In this document: one piece after another, positions 27,172 through 35,600 of the stretch
Layout of the letters: every line of letters begins with the position of its first letter
How positions within the stretch are numbered: the stretch's first letter is position 1
Assembly: GCA_964591275.1 (NCBI GenBank)
Contig: CAZQAE010000016.1
Coordinates: 1-64,000, forward strand
Source of the DNA: G963674685 sp964591275
GTDB lineage: Bacteria; Lernaellota; Lernaellaia; JACKCT01
Reading direction: 5' to 3'
DNA: 64,000 bases
Translations under genes and position numbers: made by a program
Notes under the pieces: model-generated
What the model saw: the letters and a program-made list of their open reading frames with translations, nothing else
The model's database searches: none
What the model was told of the DNA's origin: nothing

Positions 27172-27938
27172 TGAGCGGGCAAAAGAAGATCGAAATCCGT
27201 GTGCAGGGTTTGAAAAAACAATTCGGCGATCTCGCAGTACTGAAAGGCGTGGATTTTTCGGTCAACGAGCATGAGGTCGTGGCGCTGATCGGCCCGTCGG
27301 GATCGGGGAAAAGCACCTTGCTGCGCTGTCTTAATCTGCTGGAATTTCCCGATGCCGGGAAAATATTCGTCAAAGACGCGCCTGTGGAATATCAAACCAT
27401 GACGCCGACTCAGCTTACGCAGCACCGCACGCGCATGGGCATGGTATTTCAGCATTTCCATCTCTTCCCTCATCGCAACGCGCTGCAAAACGTCATTGAA
27501 GGTCCCGTGCATGTACGCGGCCTGAAGGAATCAGAAGCCACCGAAAAGGGAAAAGCGCTGCTCAATCAGGTCGGCTTGCAGGACAAGTACGAGGCCTGGC
27601 CGTCGCAACTGTCCGGCGGGCAGAAACAGCGTGTGGCCATCGCGCGCGCCCTGGCTATGAATCCGGAGGTTCTTCTCCTCGACGAGATCACCAGCGCTCT
27701 GGATGTGGAGATGATTTCCGGCATCAATGATCTGCTCACCGACCTTGCCATGAAGGGGATGACCATGGTCATCGTCACGCACGACCTGGGTTTTGCACGG
27801 CGCGCGGCAGGCAAAATCTGCTTTCTCGACGACGGGGAAATCATCGAATCCGGCGCCCCGGAAGATTTGCTGGACCATCCAAAAGAAAAGCGCGTCAAGG
27901 AGTTTCTGCGCGCCGTGCAAAGCACACCTCTAGCGTAG
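27171..27938 (+). CDS. Polar amino-acid ABC transporter ATPase
   Basis: 255 residues of GlnQ/HisP type: Walker A GPSGSGKST, Q-loop FQHFHLFPHRNAL, signature LSGGQKQRVAIARAL, Walker B VLLLDEITSALD, switch His in VTHD. The frame is open far upstream, but the ATG at 27171 overlaps the previous stop by one base and starts MSGQKKIEIRVQGLKKQFGD, as expected. With the fused gene before it, it makes a complete importer. Confidence 0.96.
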   Translation: MSGQKKIEIRVQGLKKQFGDLAVLKGVDFSVNEHEVVALIGPSGSGKSTLLRCLNLLEFPDAGKIFVKDAPVEYQTMTPTQLTQHRTRMGMVFQHFHLFPHRNALQNVIEGPVHVRGLKESEATEKGKALLNQVGLQDKYEAWPSQLSGGQKQRVAIARALAMNPEVLLLDEITSALDVEMISGINDLLTDLAMKGMTMVIVTHDLGFARRAAGKICFLDDGEIIESGAPEDLLDHPKEKRVKEFLRAVQSTPLA

Positions 27939-28004
27939 CTTTGGTATTTGATTACACTCATTTCATTGACAAAGCGCGAACTTCTCTGACACCCTATCAC
28001 TCCC

Positions 28005-28568
28005 ATGATGCAATTATTTCAAAGCAGCTACTACTGGCTTGATCTTCTCGTCGGCTACGGATTCCCCGCGATCCTATTCGTCTTTTACTTGCGGGGAAGA
28101 GTCGGCCAGCGCGACTGGAGGCTTTTTTGGATCGGGGCTTTGATCGGTCTTTTTTGGGAAGTTCCGATATTTGCTTTAAGCGCAATGTCGAAGGCGCCCA
28201 TTGTGGCGTGGGTGCGCGAATTTCCCATGCACTGGACGGTTTTCATGGTGTCGCACACGCTATGGGACGGCGCGATATTTCTCGTGGGCGTTTGGTTCGT
28301 GGCCCTAATTTGCCGACCGCCCGTACTTGCGCGATTCCGCCTGAGTGAATTGGCGGTGATGATTGCCTGGGGGCAGGCCTCAGCGCTTTTGGTGGAGCTT
28401 TCCAGCATTACAAACGATGCCTGGGTCTACGTTGAAGGCTACTGGTGGAACCCGACGCTCTTTTACGTGGGGGCGCACCCGATCACGTTGATGATGCAGC
28501 CCATATGGTTTGTCGCGCCGATACTGTTTTATTTCATCTCGTTGAGGATGAAAGATTCGAATCGATAA
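28005..28568 (+). CDS. Unrecognised integral membrane protein
   Basis: 187 residues with five predicted hydrophobic segments (about 15-32, 40-62, 75-100, 108-130, 155-180). Trp and Phe are abundant (YYWLDLLVGYGFPAILFVFYLRGR, LFWIGALIGLFWEVPIF). I do not recognise a family. ATGATG at 28005 offers the start; the ribosome-binding site is weak. It is 66 bp after the transporter and on the same strand, but codon use and motifs give no functional link. Confidence 0.7.
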   Translation: MMQLFQSSYYWLDLLVGYGFPAILFVFYLRGRVGQRDWRLFWIGALIGLFWEVPIFALSAMSKAPIVAWVREFPMHWTVFMVSHTLWDGAIFLVGVWFVALICRPPVLARFRLSELAVMIAWGQASALLVELSSITNDAWVYVEGYWWNPTLFYVGAHPITLMMQPIWFVAPILFYFISLRMKDSNR

Positions 28569-28804
28569 CCCGGAATTGGCTGCCAACATATTTTGGTCGA
28601 TGATATCCGGCGCTTTGTTCTGGCCGCAACTGTTTCAAAAAGTATCGGATATCGAGAATCTCCAAGTGCTGAAAAATGAATTGATTCAGATGTTTTTGAG
28701 CCACTATCGCGTGTGAACATTTTCGATTGCGGGTGATCGAAAGCGGGTGTCAACAATCTTTTCATTGTGATATAAAAGTACATCCCGACATGAAAGGAGA
28801 ATCT

Positions 28805-29497
28805 GTGACGAAAAAAGCGCTTTTGATTGGAAACTCGGATGGCATTGGGCTTGCGGCGACGAAGGAATTGTTAAAACTGGGTTGGCAAGTCACGGGAATT
28901 TCGCGGAGTGAATCTTCGATTAAAGACGAAGCCTACGAACACGCCGTGGCGCAGGTGTCGAATGACGATTATCTGGAAAAACTGGAATCAGTTGTGCGTG
29001 AAAACGAAGTGATTGATTTGTGCGTGTATTTTGTTGGGATCGGCGAATTATTGAATTTTGAGGACATGAGCGCGGAGGTGGATGTCGTCGATGTAAACCT
29101 ATTGGGGATGATAAAAACCGCGTCCCGCGTAATCCCCATGATGCTAAGGCGAGGGCAGGGGCATTTTATCGGACTTTCCAGCCTGGCTGACGATATGCTA
29201 TCTCCCGAAGCTCCAAGCTACCACGCCTCGAAGGCTGGTTTTTCCAATTACCTGGAGGGATTGGCCCTGGCGCTCAAAAGCAAGGGCGTGCACGTTACGA
29301 ATCTGCGCTTCGGATTTGTCGATACGAAAATGGCTAAAGGCGATTTTAAGCCTTTCATGATGAGTGCGGGAAAGGCCGCGTGGCATCTTTTGAAATGCGT
29401 GGAGAAAAAACCGATGCGATACACCGCGCCCTGGGTTGTGATTCCGCTCATAAAATTCCGCAAGTGGGTGCTGAATATGAGCGTCCTGTTTGGCTGA
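28805..29497 (+). CDS. Short-chain dehydrogenase/reductase
   Basis: 230 residues. Cofactor motif LLIGNSDGIGLAATKELLKLG (a variant of TGxxxGIG), then YFVGIGELL in place of NNAG, catalytic Ser in HFIGLSSLAD, and YHASKAGFSNYLEGLALAL (Tyr-x-x-x-Lys). The Rossmann start LLIGNSD and the missing NAG suggest an atypical member. GTG at 28805 lies after AAGGAGA with good spacing; the ATG at 28790 would place that site inside the gene. The C-terminal KKPMRYTAPWVVIPLIKF resembles a membrane-association helix seen in SDRs of lipid metabolism. Confidence 0.85.
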   Translation: MTKKALLIGNSDGIGLAATKELLKLGWQVTGISRSESSIKDEAYEHAVAQVSNDDYLEKLESVVRENEVIDLCVYFVGIGELLNFEDMSAEVDVVDVNLLGMIKTASRVIPMMLRRGQGHFIGLSSLADDMLSPEAPSYHASKAGFSNYLEGLALALKSKGVHVTNLRFGFVDTKMAKGDFKPFMMSAGKAAWHLLKCVEKKPMRYTAPWVVIPLIKFRKWVLNMSVLFG

Positions 29498-29693
29498 TCC
29501 GATTCCTTTCCGCTTCCACTTGCCGGCGCATTTTCGTGCGCTGCTGGATAATGACCTCCTCCGCGGTGAGCAGTTTCCAAAAGAGGTTTGCGCTGAAACT
29601 GTCGATGGTTATCGCGGGGCTGCGCTGCTCAGTAGTTTATACGCAGATATTCTTTGCCACAAAAGTGAAAAATGCCATCGAAATGTGAGTGAT

Positions 29694-30329
29694 TCAGGAC
29701 GCCGGGTTCAATCTGTTGAACAGGTACACGGCTCGTTTGACGGCGCCCTGCGCGGAAGCGATGCCGATCTCGTCGGATTCTATCGCCCGTTTGTCGTCTT
29801 GTTCGACGGGAAGAATATTGAGGTTCGTCAGGCCGGCGCCGCCGAAAAATGACCCGGAGTTATGGCTGCTGACTGGGATCATTTCCAGAACCAGAAAACT
29901 GTAGATAATAGAAAGCAGGGTCGTCTCGACGCCTCCGTTTCGATACCAGGAAAGAGCCAGCGCTACGCCGGGTTTGTCCGTCATGCACCCATGATGCGTT
30001 TTGCTGACGACCAGGGGCCTCATGCGGTCCATGAGCGAGGCCAGACGACCGGTCATCCTTCCAAAATACGTTGGAGAGGCGAGGACCAGAATGTCCGCCT
30101 CTTTAATTTTCTTCAGAATCGCCTGACCGTCGTCCTTCAACCGGCAGATTCGATCCGGGTCCTTATTCGCCAAACACCAATCGCAATGCACGCAGTCCGA
30201 AACGTCTTTGTCGGCGAGTTCTATTATTTCGATGTCCGCCTCGGCCTTGATCGGCTCGATAGCTTTTTGGATGAACAAAAAAGTGTTGCCGCCTTCGATA
30301 GGCGATCCGCTGATGCAAAGGATTTTCAA
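29694..30329 (-). CDS. Flavodoxin-fold NAD(P)H-dependent oxidoreductase, ferredoxin-like Cys cluster
   Basis: 211 residues. The FMN-binding N-terminus is MKILCISGSPIEGGNT, followed by a Cys-rich loop DCVHCDWCLANKDPDRIC and ADILVLASPTYFGRMTGRLASLMDRMR. The Cys pattern (C-x2-C-x2-C and a fourth Cys) resembles iron-sulfur flavoproteins of the Isf/WrbA-like group, which bind FMN and a 4Fe-4S cluster, so electron transfer is the likely role. It is convergent with the SDR gene; the 200 bp between them hold no gene. Confidence 0.85.
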   Translation of the reverse strand: MKILCISGSPIEGGNTFLFIQKAIEPIKAEADIEIIELADKDVSDCVHCDWCLANKDPDRICRLKDDGQAILKKIKEADILVLASPTYFGRMTGRLASLMDRMRPLVVSKTHHGCMTDKPGVALALSWYRNGGVETTLLSIIYSFLVLEMIPVSSHNSGSFFGGAGLTNLNILPVEQDDKRAIESDEIGIASAQGAVKRAVYLFNRLNPAS

Positions 30330-30490
30330 AAGTTTTCTCCAAAAGTGATTTCACGTTGATTCAACGCGCCTCGAAAAAAAACTCTAGGAGATTTATTTTC
30401 ATTCGACAATTCCATTTTCACTTGATCGCCTGTATCATGGCGTAGAGTGCTGTTCGCTTTTTGCATTTTAGAATTGAAGGAGACGCGCTA

Positions 30491-32101
30491 ATGAAAATGA
30501 GACTGCCGAAATCGACTTGGATTCACGCGATGGCGTGCTTGCTTGCGGTGTTTGTGTTGTTTTCCGTGACGAGCGGATGCGGCGACGACGATGACGACAA
30601 TGATGACAGCGCCGATGCGCCGGTTGACGATGATACGCTCAACGACGACATTGACGATGATGCGGATGACGACGTTGACGATGATGTGGATGACGATGTC
30701 GATGACGACGTAGACGATGACGTGGACGACGATGTTGACGATTTGTACGTGGCGCCCTGGCCGCAGTCCAACATTGAAGCCCAGGATTACGATGAAACGC
30801 CGGACGCGGGATCAAGTCGTCTCAAGGCGGCGGATTACGACCAGTTCCACCTCGACTGGCATCAACCCTACTACGGCAGCACCGTCGGGCAAGTAATATT
30901 TACCGATGAAAATCGTACGGAAGTTGACCATTACGGCGACACCGGCGATAGCTGCATCTGGACCGGCACCTATCTGGTTAGCCAGTCGATGCGCTATTAC
31001 GTAACAGGCGACCCCGTAGCCAAAGCCAATGCCATCCGCGCGGCGACCACTTTGGATCGCCACCTGCATGTTACAGGACGGACAGGATTCATCGCCCGAT
31101 ACACTGCGCCCAAAGACGACCTCCTCTACTACGCGCGCGGCGGCGACGCGTGGTGCGATGGAGATGATTCCTGCCACCGTTATGAAGATGGCCCCTGGGC
31201 CGGAGACTGGTGGGACGGCAACACGAGCCGCGATCAGTACACAGGCTGGTTTTTCGGCATGGCGACGGCTTTTGACCTCGTGGACGATGAGGACATGCGA
31301 AACATGATCGCCGCGAACGTTGCCGAGGTTCTCGACGAGCTTCTCGCCACGAGCTGGTGGATCATTGATGCCGACGGCGAAGCCACGACCGCCGGGCCCA
31401 ACGTATTGCCGACGCAGCAGTTGACCTGGTCGCTGATTGGATATCACCTGACCGGTGAGGAGCGATATAAGGAAATTGTGCAAAACTGGATTGCCGATTC
31501 CAACCGCACATACCTGCGGCTCATGAACATCACGCTCACGAATAAATATGCGCAGTATTACGGCAACAACCTGGGACACCAGAATATGTACACGCTTTTG
31601 CGCCTGGGCAAGGTTTACTTGAGCCCGGAGGATTACGATTATATGTCGGTCCTCTTCGACGAGCAGACGCACACTTTCACAAGGCTTTCGCACAATGCAT
31701 TTTTCAACGCCATTTTCATGAGCCAGGGAATATATGAGCCGACCGTGGACGATCCTTTTCAGGAGCAGCTCGAGCAGGACATCGGAGAGTTTCGCGATGC
31801 GCCGAACTGGGTTTACTTTGTCGATCCTACAGACGGAGTCATCGATCCGATATCGATTTTTCTCGACGACATCATGACTCAGTATCCATTTTTGGAGGAC
31901 CTTTTAGGCGACGTGGACCCGCAGTCCCAGGACGCGCACCCGGTGCTAGAGCAATGCACCACGGATTTTCTGTGGCAGCGAAATCCTTTTCGGCTTGAGC
32001 CTTGCGGTTCGGATTTGCCCCACATCACGCGACCGGGCGTGGACTACCTGACGGCCTATTGGATGTCGTCTTATCACAAATTCATCGACAAGAGCTTTTA
32101 G
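30491..32101 (+). CDS. Asp-rich surface lipoprotein, copy 1 (function unknown)
   Basis: 536 residues from the ATG at 30491 (AAGGAGACGCGCTA before it). The lipobox is VTSGC (Cys30). Residues 32-90 are almost pure Asp with Asn, Val and Ala (repeats of DDDVDDDV), a probable stalk. The rest is a folded domain rich in Trp, Tyr and Asp, mostly helical, with RDQYTGWFFGMATAFDLVDDEDMRNM and QNWIADSNRTYLRLMNITLTNKYAQYYGNN. This recalls alpha/alpha-toroid proteins of glycan metabolism, but I cannot assign a family. The mature domain is about 85-90% identical to the next gene. Confidence 0.85.
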   Translation: MKMRLPKSTWIHAMACLLAVFVLFSVTSGCGDDDDDNDDSADAPVDDDTLNDDIDDDADDDVDDDVDDDVDDDVDDDVDDDVDDLYVAPWPQSNIEAQDYDETPDAGSSRLKAADYDQFHLDWHQPYYGSTVGQVIFTDENRTEVDHYGDTGDSCIWTGTYLVSQSMRYYVTGDPVAKANAIRAATTLDRHLHVTGRTGFIARYTAPKDDLLYYARGGDAWCDGDDSCHRYEDGPWAGDWWDGNTSRDQYTGWFFGMATAFDLVDDEDMRNMIAANVAEVLDELLATSWWIIDADGEATTAGPNVLPTQQLTWSLIGYHLTGEERYKEIVQNWIADSNRTYLRLMNITLTNKYAQYYGNNLGHQNMYTLLRLGKVYLSPEDYDYMSVLFDEQTHTFTRLSHNAFFNAIFMSQGIYEPTVDDPFQEQLEQDIGEFRDAPNWVYFVDPTDGVIDPISIFLDDIMTQYPFLEDLLGDVDPQSQDAHPVLEQCTTDFLWQRNPFRLEPCGSDLPHITRPGVDYLTAYWMSSYHKFIDKSF

Positions 32102-33800
32102 GAAAACGACTTTAGCACAGGAGCGCCTCATGAAATCGAATCGATTGATGCTCTTCATCATTTCATCTCTGGTTCTCATGGTATTTGCCTTCACAGGCGG
32201 ATGCGGCGACGACGATGACGACAATGATGACAGCGCCGATGCGCCGGTTAATGATGACACGCTCAACGACGATATTGACGACGATTTCGACGACGATGAC
32301 GCTGATGATGACGCGGATGACGACGTCAATGATGACGTGGACGACGATATTGATGACGATTTTGACGATCTTTACGTTGCGCCCTGGCCGCAGTCCAACG
32401 TTGAACTTCAGGATTACGATGAAACGCCGGGTGCGGGACCAAGTCGTCTCAAGGCGGCGGATTACGACCAGTTCCACCTCGACTGGCATCAGCCTTATTA
32501 CGGCAGCACCGTCGGGGAGGTGGTATTCGCCGACCCGTCCCGAACGGAAGTGCTCAATTACGCCGACTACGGCGACAGTTCCCTTTGGACCGGCACCTAC
32601 CTGGCCAGCCAGGCGTTGCGCTATTACGTGACAGGCGATTCGGTGGCGAAAGCCAATGCGATCCGCGCCGCGACCTCTTTGGATCGACACCTGCATGTGA
32701 CGGGACGAACCGGATTCATCGCCCGTTACACCGCGCCCAAAGACGATGGCGGCCATATGTATAATGCTTATGGCGGCGACACGTGGTGCGACGGGCAAGA
32801 TTCTTGCCACCACTACGAGGATGGTCCTTACGCCGGCGACTGGTGGGCCGGCGACACAAGCCGCGATCAGTACACGGGATGGTTTTTCGGCATGGCCACG
32901 GCCTTTGACCTTGTGGATGACGAGGACATGCGAAACATGATCGCCAGCAATGTCGCCGAAGTGCTCGACGAGCTTCTTGCCACAAACTGGTGGATCATTG
33001 AGGTGGATGGCGAGCCAACGGCCGCCGCGCCCAACGTATTGCCGACGCAGCAGTTGACCTGGTCGCTGATTGGATATCACCTGACCGGAGATGAGCGATA
33101 TAAGGAAATTGTGCAAAATTGGATTGCTGATTCCAACCGCACCTACCTGCGGCTTATGAACATTACGCTCACGAATAAATATACACAGTACTACGGCAAT
33201 AACCTGGGCCATGAAAATATGTACACGCTTTTGCGCCTGGGCAAGGTTTACTTGAGCCAGGACGATTATGCATACATATCCGAACTCTTCGACGAGCAGA
33301 CGCACTCTTTCACGAGGCTCTCGCACAACGCTTTTTTCAACGCCGTCTTCATGAGCCAGGGCTTTTATGAGCCAACCGAGGACGATCAGTATCAGCAGCA
33401 GCTCGAACAGGACATCGGAGAATTTCGCGATGCGCCGAACTGGGTTTACTTTGTCGATCCTCCGGACGGCGTCATTGATCCGATATCGATTTTTCTCGAC
33501 GATATAATGACTCAATATCCCTTTCTGGCTGAACTTTTCGGCAACGTGGACCCGCAGTCCCAGGACGCGCACCCGGTGTTGGAGCAGTGCTCCACGGATT
33601 TTATGTGGCAGCGAAACCCCTTCCGCTATGAGCCCTGCGGATCGGATTCGCCCCACATCACGCGACCGGGCGTGGACTATCTGACGGCCTATTGGATGTC
33701 GTCTTATCACAAATTCATCGACAAGAGCTTTTAGGAAAACGACTTTAGCGCAGGAGCGACCCATGAAATCGAATCGATTGATGCTCTTCATCATTTCCCT
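32056..33800 (+). repeat. 1633-bp tandem duplication unit
   Basis: The end of copy 1, the intergenic stretch and the signal-peptide codons of copy 2 (about 32056-32165) are repeated 1633 bp later as the end of copy 2, the intergenic stretch and the signal-peptide codons of the third gene (about 33689-33798). The repeat boundary falls between signal peptide and mature protein. Confidence 0.85.
32130..33734 (+). CDS. Asp-rich surface lipoprotein, copy 2 (paralogue of copy 1)
   Basis: 534 residues. The lipobox is FTGGC (Cys25), the Asp-rich stalk is residues 27-85, and the mature domain is nearly the same as in the preceding gene. The signal peptide is different: MKSNRLMLFIIS is shared not with copy 1 but with the third lipoprotein downstream. 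The stop and the next 25 bp (AAAACGACTTTAGC, CAGGAGCG) are repeated after both copies. Function unknown; exported and probably anchored in the outer membrane. Confidence 0.85.
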   Translation: MKSNRLMLFIISSLVLMVFAFTGGCGDDDDDNDDSADAPVNDDTLNDDIDDDFDDDDADDDADDDVNDDVDDDIDDDFDDLYVAPWPQSNVELQDYDETPGAGPSRLKAADYDQFHLDWHQPYYGSTVGEVVFADPSRTEVLNYADYGDSSLWTGTYLASQALRYYVTGDSVAKANAIRAATSLDRHLHVTGRTGFIARYTAPKDDGGHMYNAYGGDTWCDGQDSCHHYEDGPYAGDWWAGDTSRDQYTGWFFGMATAFDLVDDEDMRNMIASNVAEVLDELLATNWWIIEVDGEPTAAAPNVLPTQQLTWSLIGYHLTGDERYKEIVQNWIADSNRTYLRLMNITLTNKYTQYYGNNLGHENMYTLLRLGKVYLSQDDYAYISELFDEQTHSFTRLSHNAFFNAVFMSQGFYEPTEDDQYQQQLEQDIGEFRDAPNWVYFVDPPDGVIDPISIFLDDIMTQYPFLAELFGNVDPQSQDAHPVLEQCSTDFMWQRNPFRYEPCGSDSPHITRPGVDYLTAYWMSSYHKFIDKSF

Positions 33801-34698
33801 GCTGATGGTCATTTCCTTCGCCCTTGCGTGCGGGGGCGGCTCTGCAACGGATTCGGACGACGAAACGGATGACGGCGATGATGACAATGACGACGCGAGC
33901 GGCGATGACGATGCGGATGACGACTCCGACGACGATATTGATGATGATATCGACGATGACGATGCTGACGACGATTTCGACGACGACGCGGATGACGATT
34001 CACTGGCCGTGATCGCCGACCACCACGCTGCGGACGATTTCGATCAGATTCCGGAAAATATGTTTCAGGCGGTGCGCGACGAGCTGTTCATATACTACGG
34101 GCATACTTCGCACGGGGGACAGATCATCAGCGGCATCGACATGCTGGAAGAAGAGGACGGAACTTTATACGCTGGGCCGGAAATATTTGAGCATAGCTGG
34201 GACCTGGGCGAGTACGGCGACACCGAATGGGCCGACCGCACGCGCGATTTCCTCGACGGCCCCGATGGCGTCGGCTGCAACGTGGTGATGTGGTCCTGGT
34301 GTGAAGGAACAAGCCATAACGATTTCGATGACACGCAGGTTTATCTGGACACGATGATGGACCTGGAAAGCGACTACCCGGACGTGACCTTTGTGTACAT
34401 GACCGGCCACAGTGATATGTGGGCGCAGGAAGAGGAACAGGGCAACAACAATCTGATCCGCAATCACTGCCGTGATCATGACAGCTTTCTCTACGACTTC
34501 GGCGACATTGAGTATTGGGATCCGGATGGAAATTTCTATCCCGATGCGCATCAGGATTGCCAGTGGTGCCTCGACTGGTGCGATGATCATAATTGCCCGG
34601 ATTGCGACCTGTGCGGCCACTCCGAGTGTTTCTTGTGCTACCGCAAAGGCCAGGCCATCTGGTGGCAAATGGCGCGCATGGCGGGATGGAGCGGTTAG
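33763..34698 (+). CDS. Asp-rich surface lipoprotein with YGHTSHG domain
   Basis: 311 residues. The signal peptide MKSNRLMLFIIS is as in the preceding gene, with lipobox FALAC (Cys23). A stalk of Asp/Ala/Asn follows to about residue 82. Then a different domain starts IADHHAADDFDQIPENMF and contains IYYGHTSHGGQIISGIDML and FVYMTGHSDMW. Variants of YGHTSHGSQ occur in secreted proteins of several phyla; I do not know a function. The C-terminal 60 residues hold Cys-rich DCQWCLDWCDDHNCPDCDL, perhaps a metal or disulfide cluster. Ribosome-binding site CAGGAG. Confidence 0.85.
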   Translation: MKSNRLMLFIISLLMVISFALACGGGSATDSDDETDDGDDDNDDASGDDDADDDSDDDIDDDIDDDDADDDFDDDADDDSLAVIADHHAADDFDQIPENMFQAVRDELFIYYGHTSHGGQIISGIDMLEEEDGTLYAGPEIFEHSWDLGEYGDTEWADRTRDFLDGPDGVGCNVVMWSWCEGTSHNDFDDTQVYLDTMMDLESDYPDVTFVYMTGHSDMWAQEEEQGNNNLIRNHCRDHDSFLYDFGDIEYWDPDGNFYPDAHQDCQWCLDWCDDHNCPDCDLCGHSECFLCYRKGQAIWWQMARMAGWSG

Positions 34699-34776
34699 GG
34701 CCAGGTTATGCATCACAAATTGCATTCGGTTGGCGTGTGGAGTTCCTCATTAAAAATTGAAATAAAGGAGAATCTC

Positions 34777-35598
34777 TTGCGTGATTCAATTATCGCGGGG
34801 CCGAAAATGAAAACGATATTGGATGAAGCTGCCGAGGCTTCATCCTATCTCTGGGAAAATGGATGGGCCGAACGCAACGCCGGAAATCTCTCCGTTGACA
34901 TCAGCGATGCTCTATCATCTCACATCGTTCTTTCGGGCGATGAGCGATTTCGCCCGCTGGCCGGGTCCTATCCATCGCTTGCCGGTCGATCTTATCTGGT
35001 CACCGGAACTGGTCGGCGATTTCGCGACCTGGCAAAGAACACGGGGCATAATAGCTGCATCCTTCGCATGACAGACAGCGGCGACGGCTTCAATATTGTC
35101 TGGGGCGGTCTCGACAATCCGGATTTCAACCCCACTTCGGAGTGGCCGGCGCACCTGCGTGTTCATGAGTTCCTTCAGGCAAACGGCGCGCCGGAAAACG
35201 TCGTTTTGCATACGCATCCCACGGAGATGATCGCCCTGACCCACATGCCGGAATACAAAAACGAACAAGCCCTTTGCACGGCTCTGTGGAGTATGCACCC
35301 CGAGGTGAAAGTTACGCTGCCGGTCGGCATCGGTTTTGCCCGCTACATGGTTCCCGGCACCGAGGAACTGGCCTTGGAAACCGTCGAGGCTTTTCGCCGA
35401 GGCTTCAAAATTGTCCTCTGGGAGATGCACGGATGCGTGGCGATTGCCGACAGCGTCATGAGCGCCTTCGACCTGATCGATACGGCCAACAAGTCGGCAA
35501 AAATCCTGCTCATGTGCCGCGCCGCCGGTTTTAGTCCGCAGGGTCTGGAAAAACATCAACAGGACGAACTGGTCGCGGCATTCGGATTGAAGGAGTAG
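34777..35598 (+). CDS. rhaD: Rhamnulose-1-phosphate aldolase
   Basis: 273 residues from the TTG at 34777, which has AAAGGAG before it and gives the length of E. coli RhaD (274). WENGWAERNAGNLSVDISD at the N-terminus, zinc ligands in VVLHTHPTEMIALTHM (two His), further His in LWEMHGCVAIA. It is a class II aldolase that cleaves L-rhamnulose 1-phosphate into DHAP and L-lactaldehyde. The frame is open from 34708. It is followed 2 bp later by rhaB. Confidence 0.93.
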   Translation: MRDSIIAGPKMKTILDEAAEASSYLWENGWAERNAGNLSVDISDALSSHIVLSGDERFRPLAGSYPSLAGRSYLVTGTGRRFRDLAKNTGHNSCILRMTDSGDGFNIVWGGLDNPDFNPTSEWPAHLRVHEFLQANGAPENVVLHTHPTEMIALTHMPEYKNEQALCTALWSMHPEVKVTLPVGIGFARYMVPGTEELALETVEAFRRGFKIVLWEMHGCVAIADSVMSAFDLIDTANKSAKILLMCRAAGFSPQGLEKHQQDELVAAFGLKE

Positions 35599-35600
35599 GC

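Noticed and set aside
30523..30774. Ser/Thr-rich minus-strand frame
   Set aside because: It is the reverse of the Asp-coding stalk; not a mucin-like gene.
32163..33887. 574-residue open frame on the minus strand
   Set aside because: It is the antisense of the two lipoprotein genes; high GC at the third position keeps the opposite frame open. It has no start context or recognisable domain.
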